Assembly: GCA_008711295.1 (NCBI GenBank)
Contig: VUYV01000004.1
Coordinates: 5,545,378 to 5,609,377, forward strand
Source of the DNA: Anarhynchus alexandrinus
Taxonomy: Eukaryota; Chordata; Aves; Charadriiformes; Charadriidae
Direction: 5' to 3'
DNA: 64,000 nucleotides
In this document: positions 50,827 through 63,941 of the stretch, one piece after another
How positions within the stretch are numbered: the first letter of the stretch is position 1
Layout: every line of letters begins with the position of its first letter
Notes under the pieces: generated by a model
The model's database searches: none
The model's input: the letters and a program-made list of their open reading frames with translations, nothing else
Told to the model about the DNA's origin: nothing
Made by a program: the position numbers and the translations under genes

Positions 50827-51370
50827 GTCCAGTCCCTCTGTGTGACAGTAAAATATTCAGAGAAATATGTGCTTTTTATGCAGCAGGCATCCTGAAACAA
50901 GGCATTGGCACCTCTATAATACAGAAACCGAAGCAAGATGTTTGGAAAAGACAGATAGACAGCTGGTTTGTGCCCAACTTGTGGTTGTACGTAATCCATC
51001 ACTGCCAGGCCTGAAAACAAGCAGGAGCTCACAGGCACTGACTTCCTGGCACCGTGTCTATTCAGCAAAAGCTCAGTGGTGGCACGAAGCTTTTCAGGGC
51101 TGTAGAGAGATGCAAACAATCCCTTCATTCTCCTTCACTGGGGAAGCCGCTGGTAGGTGGGAGCAGCTGAAGTCTTTGGGCTGCTGCGATGCTGTAAGAG
51201 CTGGAAGTTGGGTGTATTTTTCCTTGTGATAAATCGGCACCAGCACACTGGCCAGCTAGCTGGATAATCAATGTTTTAAGGGAAAAGGCAAATGAAGCAG
51301 GAGGATTGGGCTTGGGGGAGGAGGTTGTATTAAAAAGTTCTTGAACAAAGTTTGCTTGCTAGCTTATTGC

Positions 51371-51401
51371 TATTATTATTGTTGTTATTATTATTGTTAT
51401 T
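51371..51401 (+). repeat. Imperfect TTA/TTG trinucleotide repeat
   Basis: TAT/ATT units with interspersed GTT over 31 bases; a short, interrupted microsatellite. Confidence 0.75.
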
Positions 51402-52339
51402 CCAGAAGCCTATAATGTGATAAGAATTCCTTCTGGCCATAGTGCCAATATTGATAATTCCTGCTGGGCCCTCAGCGGTGATGACAGAGCAGTTTATGGG
51501 ACCATGCAGTCAAGAGCTATGTCAGCATAAACATATGCATTGTTTTGTGATGAGTCTTGGGACCAGTTTTCTCCTTGTTACCTCATACTGTCTGAATTAC
51601 AGAATTCAGGTATGGCCACGGAGTTTTCTCGTAGCTTATGTGAAGGCCATAGCTAAAAAATGATAGTTTAGTTACTCATAGTCATGTGTTGTGCGTGTGT
51701 ACTGAAACTGGTGACACTGAGGATTTTCTGGGTGGTTTTTGTTTTTATAAGGACCATAATACAGCCTGTAGTTCCATGTGGTTCAAAGCATGCTGAAGGC
51801 AGTAGAAAGGTGCCTGTGGACTACGGAGGATTTGGAATCCAGCCAAACATCATTTTATTGCAGATTTCATGTATTTTTCTTAAAATCATTGCTACTGAAT
51901 ATATGTTGAGGCCTGCTAGTGATTAGCAGCCAACAGGGAAATATCCCCTTTTCTCGATATTGTTAATGATTTACAAGCTGGTGCTGATGTTGGGAGGCAT
52001 TTCAGTGCTGGGCTTTACACAGAATAGGACTGGTGTGTGATGTTAACTTCAAGTATCTGGTATCAGCAGTTACAGCTTTTGTAAAATAATAGCAAAGACA
52101 TTACAAAATCATGTCATTAGATATCCTATTACAAGCCCTAAAGGCAAAGTACAGAACCATAGAAGGGGCCTAACTCCACATTTTTTAATTTTTTTTTTGC
52201 TTTTGAGTCCAAACTTCAGCTTTTAACACTGTAGTCTTGCTGCCACATACAGTTCCTCTCTCTGCCTTGCATAGGCTGAATAATGTGCCTCCTCCCCACA
52301 ACAGATGAATAAAATACTTGAGAAATTGTTGTGTAAACT

Positions 52340-52390
52340 GGCTTAGCTCTGTTGACTTCAGTATAACTATTGACGTATTTGGGGTTCGCT
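52340..52390 (-). repeat. Possible ancient amniote repeat fragment
   Basis: The text 'ctctgttgacttcagtataa' followed by 'ctattgacgtatttggggt' resembles the same kind of old motif seen at 10440-10505, read from the other side (tgacttcagtggaacta, then a short tail). Weak evidence. Confidence 0.35.
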
Positions 52391-55300
52391 CTTTGTTTCA
52401 AAAGCAACAGTCTCTGGGATTTGGGGTTTGATTTTTCCCATAACCTTCCTCCCCAATGTACTATTACACAAATATTGCACAATCCCAGTTATCTTCAATG
52501 ATTTTCTTGCGTTTTATTTAAGCATGTGTATGACAGCTTCTCCTGGTTTGGAAAGATGGTTGGTAATAACGTACGTTCCAGTAAAACTTGACACAAACAA
52601 ACAAGCAATTCTGCAAGAAGTCCTACTCAAAAATACACAGTAAAAAAATACAAAGGCTGTGATACAGTGTCTTCTCCTTTGGCAGTAATTGTTTTGCTCT
52701 TTGTATTATCTTACACAACATGACCACACCACCCGCTGCTCTGACTTTTGAAAAAACAAAACTGTTCATCCATGAGCCAAGAGGAACCAGAGTGATTCTA
52801 AATTATATAATTTGTAGAGGAAATTACTTGTTTGGTTGGTCTACTTGCTACCAAACGAGCTTCTCTTCATCTGCAGTGTGACATTGATCAACCTCTACGA
52901 AATTTCTATTACCCACAGGTGTCTTCAGGGCTGTTGGTAGAAGCTGAATGCGAGCTGTGGGTGCTGGTGGGTCTGAGTGCATGCTGGTGGACTCTGCTGA
53001 GCTGTTGGTCTCCAAGATGGTGCCCTGGTAGGCACATGCATAGGATTTCATAGCAGGAAACCTGGGGACAGGACTCCTGACATCTTTACTGTCCTAAAAT
53101 AGGCTGTCTGGCCTTCGGTCAGCTATGGTGCTGCCAGCCTAAAAACCACATCCCAGCTGTGTGCAAACGAAGCAGAATTACAGCAAAACTGCAGTGCTTG
53201 GTCTTCCCAGTATTTTAACTTAGGACAGATGTGTGTGTTAGTTGATTAAGACATCTTTTTTTTTTATTATTGCTTTTTATTTTAGCAGTTAAAAACATCT
53301 CAGTTCCCAGGGCTTTTGCTGGAAAATTCTCCCACACACACTGTTTCATCACACGTCCTCTCTCATTCTCACTTTGCATCCACCATGAAATGACGGTTTC
53401 CCAAAGGGGAATTCACCTTAACGGTTGCTAAGTTGTTTATTTCACTGGGTCCCTAACACCCTGCAATATCCCTGCAGACAACCGGAGGGTTTAATTTGTG
53501 ATATGTCTCTGGTGGGCTGTGTCCTGCCTTTGTAGGGGATGGAGCGTGTAATCTAAGAGGTGGTTTGTTTGCTTTCCTCTCAAAATGCTATAGTCATGTT
53601 TCTGTTGGAATACGTTTTCAGTTTTTGAGGATAATGAATGTTAACAAACGACTGGAAGTGAAAATAAAAATAGAGAAGGAAAGTAGGTGAGATACCACTG
53701 CAAGCTTGGCTTGTGCTTTGTGGATCTTTTTTTAATAGCAAAAAAAAAAGTGACATCAGCTCTGCTGCAGGCATGAATTAAAGATGAGAACTTAATAAAA
53801 CTTGTTGGAGAGGAGAGGGAGGAAGGAAAGTGGAGCTAAAGCAACGATGTCTTTATTTTTAAGCAGACAGCACCACCTCTGCTTCAGCTATTTGAGATGG
53901 CGATGGAGAAAAACAAAAAGCAGCATCTGAAGTGGTCTGTGAATCAAAAGTGCCCTCTGCTGGGAAAATCCTGCATGAAGGAGTGTTTCCAGTTGATCTC
54001 CAAATGCTTAATTACCCTCTTTTGCTGGGGAAGAGGCTGGATATAATCCAGGATGCTCTCAGCAGTTGCCTTTGCCATTACATGCCCAGTAGGAATTGAA
54101 GTCTGAACATGTCACTGGGTATTGGTGGAGTCTGTGATTTCATTAGGGTTTGACATCACATGCACATGGTTGCTCAGTCACTGGTTTGTTCGTTATGAAC
54201 AGAAAACATGAATTTGCATTTGCAATATTGCCACATAAAAGATAAGAATCTGGGTGTGAATATTCTGCAGATAACATCACTCTTGGCAAAGAAAGGAGTG
54301 ATAAAAAGGGGATGGAGCTAGGAAGGAATGTTCAGTAGCCCTGATTTAACTCGTTTGTTTTACGTGAGCAGCATTGATGAAACACGCGGTGTCAATGCCA
54401 CGCTACACGCTCCGCCAGCGAGCCCTTGTTCTTCCAAGGCTGCAGCACGGGCACCACCTGAGTCTGAACCTGCAGGCCATTTGGTTGCCACAGCAGGAAT
54501 ATTCATGGGATCTCTGCCTGTCAATCCAGTGGTTCTTGCTTCTACATCTTCCTTCATCTCTTGCGTGGGACTGTATAGAGCGGGCTTCAAGGGTGGAGAG
54601 TGAAGGGCTATGGGGAATATATTGGGGTGAGTGACCATAAAACATGCCAGGAGGTGAGTGCTCAGAAGTTTCCCTGCTGTAGGAATCGTGGGGTTCTGTG
54701 GGTGTCCAGCCTTCCTGCCAGCATGGCTCTTGCAAAGTTGCTTACAACCTGGACCTCCTTCAAATTTAGGAAGAGTCCAGGCTTCATCTTCTGCACACAG
54801 GTCCAATGGCACAAACCATTGCAAAATGAACTATTTGCATGCAAAAATATGGCTCTCGCCAGTTAAATCCTTGCAGTTCAACTGCTGGCCTTCTCCAGCT
54901 AGACGTTGCTGTTCTGATCCCTCAGTCCTGTGCCTCTGAGGTGTATTTAGAAGCACAAGGGAGAAAAGTCATCAAAGAACAATAAAAATCCAACTAAAAA
55001 CATCAACTTAAGTGTAACATTTCAGCTGTTTGGGTCTCTGTTCTGATCATCTTTAGCAATTTCGGTGACAAGGACTATTTCTTACCTAATTAAAATAATT
55101 TACCTTTACATCTGGAGCAAAAAGAAATTGATCTATCTTGTTATTTGTCACCACAAAAGACTGTTTTAAAAGGTGAATAGTCAGAGATATAAAAATAGCA
55201 GAAATCAGAGCGAATAGATAAACTGAACTTAAAAATGCAGTTGGTACTAGTATGCTATTCGTGCCCCTTGGGAAGAGAAGCTGCTGTATGATACATCATG

Positions 55301-58300
55301 TTGATGTTATCTAGCAGCAAGGAGTGATACTGATGAATTCTGAAGGAAGAGCTGGCCAGGAAAGGAGGGAAATAATCCTTGTGGCTATGAAACATGCTTG
55401 AAATCCTCGGGGATTTGTAACGGAAGCCTTTTTCCTCAAAGGAGCCGTAGAGCTAGTGTCCCAGGTTTCACTGTGCTGGCAAGGGTTGACTTTGGCAGGC
55501 AGGACTTTTTCCTCTAATTGTCCTTGAGAAGCCTTTGATTGTTCTGCCTGCGCTCGTGGGTGGGAAGGCAGCTTTATTTAAGGAGGAATAAATATTTATT
55601 CTCTTAGAGCGCTTGCCACAGCTGCTGCTTTGCAAAAAGACGGTGGTTTCAGTTAGAAGCGAGTCATGCAAACTCGGTGCTTTTATGAATTTGCACCTGC
55701 TGAGCTGTGGTTTGGGTTTGAATAAATCTAAAATCTCAGAGGTAAAGTTCACCAAAAGTGGTAAGTTTTGACTGTCTAAACCCAGTGAATTATTCATTCC
55801 TTTCTCCCAATACCATGAAATTACACCTAAAGCTCCTGCCTGCACTCTGAGTGGATTTCTTAGTAAATCTGGCTGATGTTTCAGGTACGCAGCAATCATT
55901 TGACCTGTTTTCAGATTTGATTTCAGGAGAATTGCAGAGCTAAGTCTTGTCATCCATAATATCCATGAATTCAGGCACAGGGGGTTTTGGTGCCTCATTT
56001 ATTGAATTGACAGGGTGATTTCTGTCTGGTTCTATTTGCAGCCAGAAATGGTAGTTTTGAACTATGTGAAATGCCTCTGTTCCGTGTAGAGAGCTGTTAT
56101 CCCTGAAACCTACTGACAGTTAAATGGCATATTAACTGTTAGAGTGCATGGTGTGCCTGGTAGGACAGTGGACTTGAGTCAAATGAGGATTGTGGAGGAA
56201 GTATTTACATTATACACATGCTCTTAGTGGCATTTGGTTTCTTAGTTACTGGATGTTTGTTGGCTGTGATCGCTGCCTGTATTGACACTGAATGCTGTTG
56301 ATGACTTTTGGATCCAGAAATTCATGAAGCGTCCTTTTAGGAGAATAGGAACAGGGAAATGTACTGCAGACAAAACATGAGTTCAAATGCCATGAATGCA
56401 GGATTTCTGTAATTGAATTCCTTCAGAAGTGGGGAATTTAAGTGACTTTTTAATAGTTATGTTTTAATCTGCTCCAGTTTCTTCCTACCTCTCCATGCAT
56501 GCTTCCCAGAGGGTTTTTTTATTTCTGACATAGAACTTACAGATTCAAGTCACCCCTTCCAGGTAGTGAGCATGAATCANAGCCCCGTATCGTAATAATA
56601 TAGTGCTTATTTCTAAGTAATACTTGGTGCATTCAGGAGGAGAGTGATGATAATGTTTTCAGAGGGATTTGGTACTCCGTTCAGAGCCAGGATATTGTAA
56701 TCTTGTAATGCAGAGGCTTACGCTGGGCTGCTGAAGAAAGGCACCTGCTGATGAAAGGCTCTCTGGCATGGTGTCCTGGGACCACACGTGCTCTTCCTCT
56801 GCCCTTGTGGAAACTTTCTGGATAGCCCATGTTGGTGCATGCGAGATGGATGAGTCATGTCCGCCTCCAAAAGGGAAAAGCACAGCAGCTGGTACTGCCC
56901 GAGGGGCAATCCAAGCCTCATGTCCCAATTCTTGTCCCTCCCAGCAAAAGGCAGAGCTTTAGCAGCTTAGTGCCCTTAATTGTAGGATAATTGGGTGTGT
57001 GCATGGGTTGGATCAGGAGAGAGCAAAGCGAAGATGGAGAGGAATGGCTTTGTGCAAACTGTGTCAGAGGCTGCTGATGTGTCTGTACCGTAACAGAATT
57101 TGGTTTCTTAATGCACACTGGAGTTTCCTGGAAGAGGTACAAGGAGTGCTTTTAATCACAGCACAGGCGTCAAAGTGGTGATCTGCACCCGGTGATGGGA
57201 ACATGCACAATTGAAAGTCTTTTTTTTTTAAAAAACGGATTTGTTTCCTGCAGTCTTTCATCTGGAAAAGCAGCACATTGCTTTCCTAACACCTTAGTGA
57301 AAGGGGATACATTTCAAGGGATTGATCCATTCGTTCAGAGTACGTGTTTAGTTGACAAATCAAAGGAAACCCAGCTGAGAGAACTGCCTTGCAATCCCAG
57401 CATGGGTCTGACGTGTGAAGCGGGATCTGTAAAATGACTCCTCTTGTTAATTTGTCTCATTAGCAAGATGGGGGGCTGTACGTGACTCAGAGTGTTCTCT
57501 TTCTGTTGTTCCCCATGTTGGCAATTTCTAAATATAAGAAACAAAATACCCTCTGCAGCCCCTCTGAAGCGAGGGCAGCCTGCAGCTTTGAGGTGTGTGC
57601 TTGCTGGGGTCAAGCTTTCCTGTCTCTTCCTTCCAGTGCTTTTCCTCTTTCCAGTTTCTGATTAAATGAGGCCATCATGATAGAAAGGAATGTCGTGTCC
57701 TCTTGGTGTGTCTGGTTGGTTTGTTTTTTTAAAAAATTGTTGAACTTTTTTCATATTTCACTAGTACTTTTAAAAGGAAAATAAAAATTCATACAGCAGT
57801 CTGTTATTTTGATCATCATTCCTTTCAAGGAGTTTTTTCTAATAAGAGGTCCTGCTGTGTACATGGAGTTTAATAGTGTTTGGTCATTAAAAATAAACTT
57901 TAAGAGGAAGTTAAATTTTAGGAATTTCCTCTTATGGGGAAATGACAGGTTTTGTTTGTGATAGAGCATTGCAAATACCAGTGCTTTCCCGCTCATCCTC
58001 AGGAGTTGCCACCCCAGGGCATGTATGTTGATCTGCAGTGGGTGCAGGTGGGTGGGCAGAGGGAAGGGAGACTGACATGTTTGGTTGCTGTGCTTGACAT
58101 TGAGATGGTGAGATAGCGTCCTGAAGTCTGTGATGGAAGATCCTTTTTGGTTTATACATTCAAAAATGAGCAGAACAGAGGTCTTGCAAAACACACCATA
58201 GGTCTCCTACTAAGCTGCACTTCTGTTTGCAGACACACTGCTCTGTCTCCGTCCGCACTCCTGACCCTCTCTCTCATGTCCTCCCATCGCCCTAAATTCA

Positions 58301-60204
58301 TCCCTGCTGGTCCTAGCTCTGTCTCCCTAGCTGGCTCTGCTCCCAGCTTCTGTTTTCTCAAGCATACTGCCTTTTGAGAAATGAGGTGTCTGATGAACAT
58401 CAGAGGTGTGCCATCAACTAATCTGGATGAAGCCCCGTCATCCAGTGTCAGCGGAACAGGAGTTTGTGAGGGTGCCCTGGAGTTGTCCTGTGCATAGAAA
58501 GCCTCATGTTTTGGATGAATGATGATCGTTTATGAAAAGAATCTTGGAAAGTGAAATGAAGCAAGCAGCAAATATAACACTAAGTTAAGCATGTTTGTGT
58601 GTGAAACCAATTAAGAGACTTAGCTCAAGTTGGTTTCTAAGCATAACCTGAGCCACAAAGTGTTTCTGCAGTACTGTTTTATCTATTGATACCTGTATTG
58701 GTGAGCATCCCCTGCTTATTGACCTTGCCTGGCTGTAGGGCCTTGTTTGCTGTTGAACGTGAAGTGCTGGTGAGAACCAGTCCAGCTGCTGGTTTGGTCT
58801 CTTGCGGGTTGAACTGGTATTTGCAAACGTTCCAGCATTAGCAGTGTTGTGATTTGCACAGCATTTCCCTCTGGAGGGGAAAGCTGCTGCCTTGGACCTA
58901 TCACACATCGGTGAAGTGCTTATCACACCTTCTCAGGCAGGATCCTCGCTGTCAGGGCACAGTTAAAACAAGATGCTCAAGAAACCTGAGCTCAAGAAAG
59001 CTATTAGTATGCTAAACTAGACTTGTTCTCTCACTTAATTTTAATGTGAATGGCTTTATTTTAAATTGGTGCTGGTAAGAATTGGGAAGAGCTTTCTGAG
59101 AGAGTTTTTTTTCCTTGCTGTTAGAATAACCTCATTTCAGGCTCGACCATGAGACTTCGTGTGGCAGCTCCTCTTCGCTGGAAGGTTGCCCCAGGTGACT
59201 TAAGGTTCATGCACTCTTGTAAGCGCTGTTAATTTGTGAGGTTTCGGTGGTTAGACTGAGCTGCTAAGTGGGCTCTGAGCAGATAATGAGGTCAAGCAGG
59301 GAAGAGAGGGAAGAGTCCTGCAGGTTCCCACTTGGCATTTGTACCCAGGTTGCACGTTTTATGGAGATTTTGTCCTAAAAGCAAAGTTCCTGTAAAGTTG
59401 TCGTTTTGCAGAGGTGATTTGCAATGCTTGTCCAAACCTAGAAACAAACCTAGTTGTTCATGCTCAGTGCGGTGCCACTGTTGAGAGATCACTGCTGTCA
59501 CGCTGAAATGCAAATTTGCTGGTGTTTGTTTTGGATCATTTTGTGCTGCATTAGAATGAAGAAACTACTCAAATGCTGATCCTTCTTCTCTGAGGTGTTT
59601 TACAAGGCAAGTTGCACCATTAATAAGGGGAAACAGCATTGTGGAGTAGCACTGCTTAGAACATTTTATAAAGAAAGCAGATTAATGAAGCAGAGGAGGA
59701 TGCAAAACTAGATGCAGAAGTAACGTTATTGTCATGTATTCAGTAGTTGGAAAGCCTCAAATACAATAGTTGGAGCAGTTTGCAAACAGTCATCTTCTAT
59801 ATTTTACCCTAACCAGCTTCCTGACTTTGATCTTGTAATATCTTCATATAATAATTATATCACAGAGGTCCCAAGTTACACAAGGAATTTTATATCATTT
59901 CTGGGATTTGATATATCCATTACTTTCACTCTGAAAGTTTCAAATACAGTCATTCAGCATATGTAAGAAGGAAGGTAGCTATGAGTATCTCATGAGGGGC
60001 CCTCTTTATGCATCTTGATAGGGGTGCATGACCCTACACTCTTCAGAGTTGACAGGAGTGGAGCCTTCAGTGGATGTTAAGTCAAACCAAGAGTTTAAGG
60101 AAAGTCCCTCTGTTTCTGGCAGCACGCCAGCACTCCTACCAATCGAAGCTTTTCATGTAATGCGGGAGTCTTGCAGAAGTTACTCTACTGTTTAACTGTC
60201 AGGC
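52391..60204. other. Unique intron sequence, no gene seen
   Basis: Contains the CTCF-like site at 53951, an exact octamer (54212-54219), a 12-base POU-like palindrome (54834-54845) and an undetermined base at 56580. The 176-codon minus-strand frame at 55468-55998 begins with ATG but resembles nothing I know. Confidence 0.55.
53951..53963 (-). promoter_or_regulatory. CTCF-like site
   Basis: The plus strand reads TGCCCTCTGCTGG, which fits the reverse form of the CTCF core (CCMYCTRSTGG). The outer, less conserved positions were not scored. Occupancy is unknown. Confidence 0.35.
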
Positions 60205-60262
60205 ACTAATTTCAGTGGGACTACTGATAGTGTATAAAGTTAAGCACTAATGTAGGATCAAG
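60205..60262 (+). repeat. Ancient amniote interspersed repeat fragment ('agttaagcac' family)
   Basis: The series 'atttcagtgggactactgat', 'ataaagttaagcactaatg' and 'taggatcaaga' matches the same family as the copy at 24599-24672, in forward orientation. Confidence 0.5.
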
Positions 60263-62499
60263 ATCATCTTTAAATCTGCTCCCTTCGGGTCCAGATACAA
60301 ACTGAGTATCCTGGAGAAGGGAACTGGCAGCACTGGCTCTGGTCTACAGGCAGCTGCTCATTCATAGATGAATCAGAAGTTACTTGAAGAAACTGGGTCT
60401 TGAAAGAATCTTCATTTCTGAAAGCATGATATGATTTTAAACAGCTGTCTTATTGACCCAAGTGAGTAAAACTTCTGGGTTCTTTTTAACAGACCGATGA
60501 GAACATGCCTATTCAGTAATACTGCAGATGGCAAATGTTTCTGTACTATGCAAAGTCTGTTGGGCGAAGGTGACCGAGGTAGTCATAAGATGTTTTCTGT
60601 AATAGCATACCATGGTTTCAAAATACACTTTTATGCTCCCTTGATGCTTATTTTTTCAGTGCTTAGGGTTTCATTAACATTGTAGTGATATCTTCGGTTG
60701 GATTTAATTTGCATACAGCATACTTGCTTAAAAAGGGGTACGTGGCTGAGTCTTTTGTTGCTTTTTGGCTGATGGATCTTTCCTCCTGAGTTGTACAGAA
60801 CAACACTACTCTCAGCTGCAGCTCAGTGCACAGCAGAGAAATTCAACTTTGCGCTGTTTCACTTTCCATTAACTTTCAGAGGGGGGATTTGCATTGTGAC
60901 AACGTCCTGTTCTGTAAGCACAGATACACATGTAATAAATGGATCACGTTGTGACTTTGGGTCTTGCCCAAGAAATATGCTGCATGATGGTCTAAGTTGT
61001 TTTTTTAAAACATGAACAAGTCCACACTGGGAGACAGGGCCATAGTAGTCGGCGTGCCTGTGTGTGAGAGCTGAGTGGGGTACGGGGAGGCTGTGGAGGT
61101 CTTGAAACTGAAAAAAAAGCTGCTCAGGTTTGGTGTGATTAAAAAGAGTTGACTGGAGCGATTGAAGGGAAGGATGCTCGACTGAGAGGGGAAGGCAGCA
61201 GGGAGCTTTGCAGCAGCCCTACAGTGACAGGGGAGGTAAATGGCTCTAACGTGGCTACAGTGAAGGATGTGCAGCACAGCTCTGGGCAAGCGTTTCACCT
61301 GTGTGGAAAGAAAAGAGGGATATTAGTACAGTGAAGCAGAAAATGTTCAAAAACTACCGTGATTATGGGAATGCAATGTGGGTATCAAGTTAAAAACAAT
61401 ACTCTGCTTGTGGACAGGCTGGTGCTGGAGTTCAGTGGCAAGGAGGGATGCAGAAGAGGAAAAAACATTATTTTAGCCATGGGGAACTCAAGACAGTTGT
61501 GAGGGACATAGATTGAGGCATGGTCTCTCCATTGAAATGTGAGCTGAATTTTGCTTGCAGGTGAAGTTACGCATGATAAAGGAGCTAGAGAACAGCCTTG
61601 GGGTGTTAGCACTGTGGTATCGGTGCGTGGCACTCTGAGCTAGCTTTGGTCATCCTTTTGGGTTTACAGGGCACACAGGTCTGTGGAGGCACAGTTCAGC
61701 TCTCTTACCTTGCCAAGGCACAGATGTGTCTCTTCTACCACAAGTGGTGGTTCAAGTGCCCCATTGAACTCTGTGAGGAATGCAGCTCTCTCCTCTTCAC
61801 CCGCTTGGGGAAGAGCTTGCGGAGTTGCTAATCGCGTGAACCACTTCTGTAAGCCTGTCCGTAGATCTGGGCATGTAAGAAAGTTTGTACTCTGTTTTGC
61901 CCAGGAACCTGCTTAAATAGAGTGGGAAAGGTTGTTTAAATAAATAAACATATCTATCTATATAAAAATAATTCACCCAGCCTTCAAACCCCTTTACTGT
62001 CAGTATTATTTATACGTAGGGTTTCAGAACCCCCCTTAAGAGGTGGGAGCTGATGACACTAAGCAAATTGCAGCATATGGCAGGTTTTTTTTCTTGTTTA
62101 CATCGAACTACTGATGCCTAGAAAATAAAGGAGGAAGCTTAGCTATCTCCAGCTGAAGTCATAGTGCTTGTTAATACCAGATTTTGGATATTAAAGCATA
62201 TATCACCGAAGTAAAAATGTGGCAACCTTGTTCTGTTTGCCTCGTTTGTTGGCTGTTGCCAAATGTCGGTCATAGGCTACTACAGCAGTAAACTCAGAAG
62301 CAGTTCCTTCTTTCTGAAAGTATAACCGCTTTCTACAACCTTCATAAGTTTTAATTAAAAAGAGCGTGTAATGATTTTGGGATTGAATCCAATTTCATAT
62401 GCTGTTTAAATCGAGAAATAAAATTATTTCCATCAGGCTTTTAGTTCAAGGTTTGTAACTGCTGGATCATTTTCTTTTTCATCAGTTTCTGAGTTCTAA
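60263..62499. other. Unique intron sequence, no gene seen
   Basis: No exon, RNA gene or repeat recognised; only a short AT-rich tract at about 61939-61968. Confidence 0.55.
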
Positions 62500-62940
62500 A
62501 ATGGCTTATGAACTTTAGTGAAATCATTTAGAAATGGATTTCATGCGGAATAGTTAATAAATGAATAGCACAGCCATGTAGTGAAATGAGTCTTGTTTGC
62601 ATCTCAAGCAGCACAAATTTAAATAAAACACAGGGCTTTGCATAACAGCATTTGTTTTTAATGTCAGCAGTGTTTTTCAAGCCACCTCCAATATCCTTCA
62701 TTTTTCACGGGGATATCTTTGGCAGCAAGGAGGATTTTCAGGGGCTGATTCGAGGTACATAATTGGAGCAGTAAGACTACACACACAAAGTGTCACTTAA
62801 TGGATGAGGCTCATTTAATTGTAGGCTGCTCAGAAATAACCCAAGAAACACTTCACTGGTAGCTAATGCAGAGGTGTAATTAGACTTCTACATAAGTGTA
62901 ATTAGGCTGATTGCATAGAAAGAAAGAGAGTTCATAAGGT
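62500..62940. promoter_or_regulatory. Candidate conserved non-coding element with paired GTGTAATTAG boxes
   Basis: The 10-base word GTGTAATTAG occurs twice, at 62874-62883 and 62896-62905, a 22-base step (two helical turns). The surrounding 400 bases are free of recognisable repeats and contain further TTTGCAT and TTAAT motifs. The likely role, homeodomain-factor binding, is inferred. Confidence 0.3.
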
Positions 62941-63028
62941 TTTTTAAATGTGTGCAGAGTCATTTTGTCTCAACTGTCTTGTCCCTAAGCTTCTGCCATA
63001 TTTGTGTTGCACTTAAAGAGCAATGTAC

Positions 63029-63104
63029 TTATTTATTTATTTAGCTAGCAGTTACCTGTAATCTTCCCTCTTTCCACAGTGGGTTTTTTTGTTTGTTTGT
63101 TTTC
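63029..63104 (+). repeat. TTTA and GTTT short tandem repeats
   Basis: 'ttatttatttatttag' at 63029-63044 and 'gtttgtttgtttgttttc' at about 63088-63105 are two short low-complexity tracts about 45 bases apart. Confidence 0.6.
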
Positions 63105-63941
63105 AAGTAAAGCTCTATCGGAGCCCTGCTCAAGCCAGGGTGAGCTGTGCCCTGTGTTCAGCTGTGGGCCTTTACAAACAGGGGGGAGGAAAGAGTCCCG
63201 AGGGAGGGGGGGAGCTGTATATCTTTTGGGCATTGTCCTAATAGGTCAATAGCATTTCTGAGAGTAGATGGCACCCTGCTTAGGTCTAGCTTGCTTTTCC
63301 TATGGGTAATTTGCCTGGTGCAATCATGTGTATGTGATTTCCCCCCCCCTTACTGTCCAGCAACTTTTAAGTTGGCTGACTTAAACCAGGTGGGGAAAGT
63401 CCAATGGACCTCTTAAAAATGAAATGTATAAAAGTGGGATAGAGAGAGATCCTATATTTGCTCCCCATAAGAAACCCAATGCATAGGAAAGTGCCTGCAG
63501 CAGAGGTTCACCAGCCTGTTCAAGGGGAGAGGGACATCCCAGCTGATGGTTCAGCTTTCCCAATGAAGAGCAGCTTCAGCTGGAGCTTATGCCACCAGGC
63601 AAAGTTACTCTGCAACAAGTGATTAAGGAGCAAGACAGTGGTCTGGATGAAGGTTGGCTTTGTTGGGCCTGGTGCTCAGCGCGAGTGCTGGGAAACCTGA
63701 ATATGGGTGAAGGAGGAAGTCCCTGTTGGCTTCTCTTGTCCCCATGTATGTTGCAAATTCCAGCTCAGTTTACCAGGTAGTTATTTCCTAACCTGAAACC
63801 AGTCACTGCGGGCACTGAAACTGCAGCTGAACACGGTTTGGCTCAGGCCTACGCACAAACCAGGGCGACTCCGTAAATCAGAGTAAAGGTGTGTGTGGTG
63901 CTACCAAACTCCCAGACACGGCCGCCTCACTGAGGACAAAT

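Larger units (their letters stand above)
45201..52339. other. Mostly unique intron sequence
   Basis: Contains the homeodomain-like palindromes (47100-47160), the AT hairpin (48191-48245), a poly-A and a TTA tract. A 184-codon minus-strand frame (45726-46280) has no recognised homology and a length that can arise by chance in a window of this size. Confidence 0.55.

Noticed and set aside
55468..55998. 176-codon minus-strand frame starting with ATG
   Set aside because: No known motif or plausible splice context; length compatible with chance.
63060..63080. 'ccctctttccacag' as an exon acceptor
   Set aside because: It is followed directly by a low-complexity T/GTTT tract, not coding sequence.
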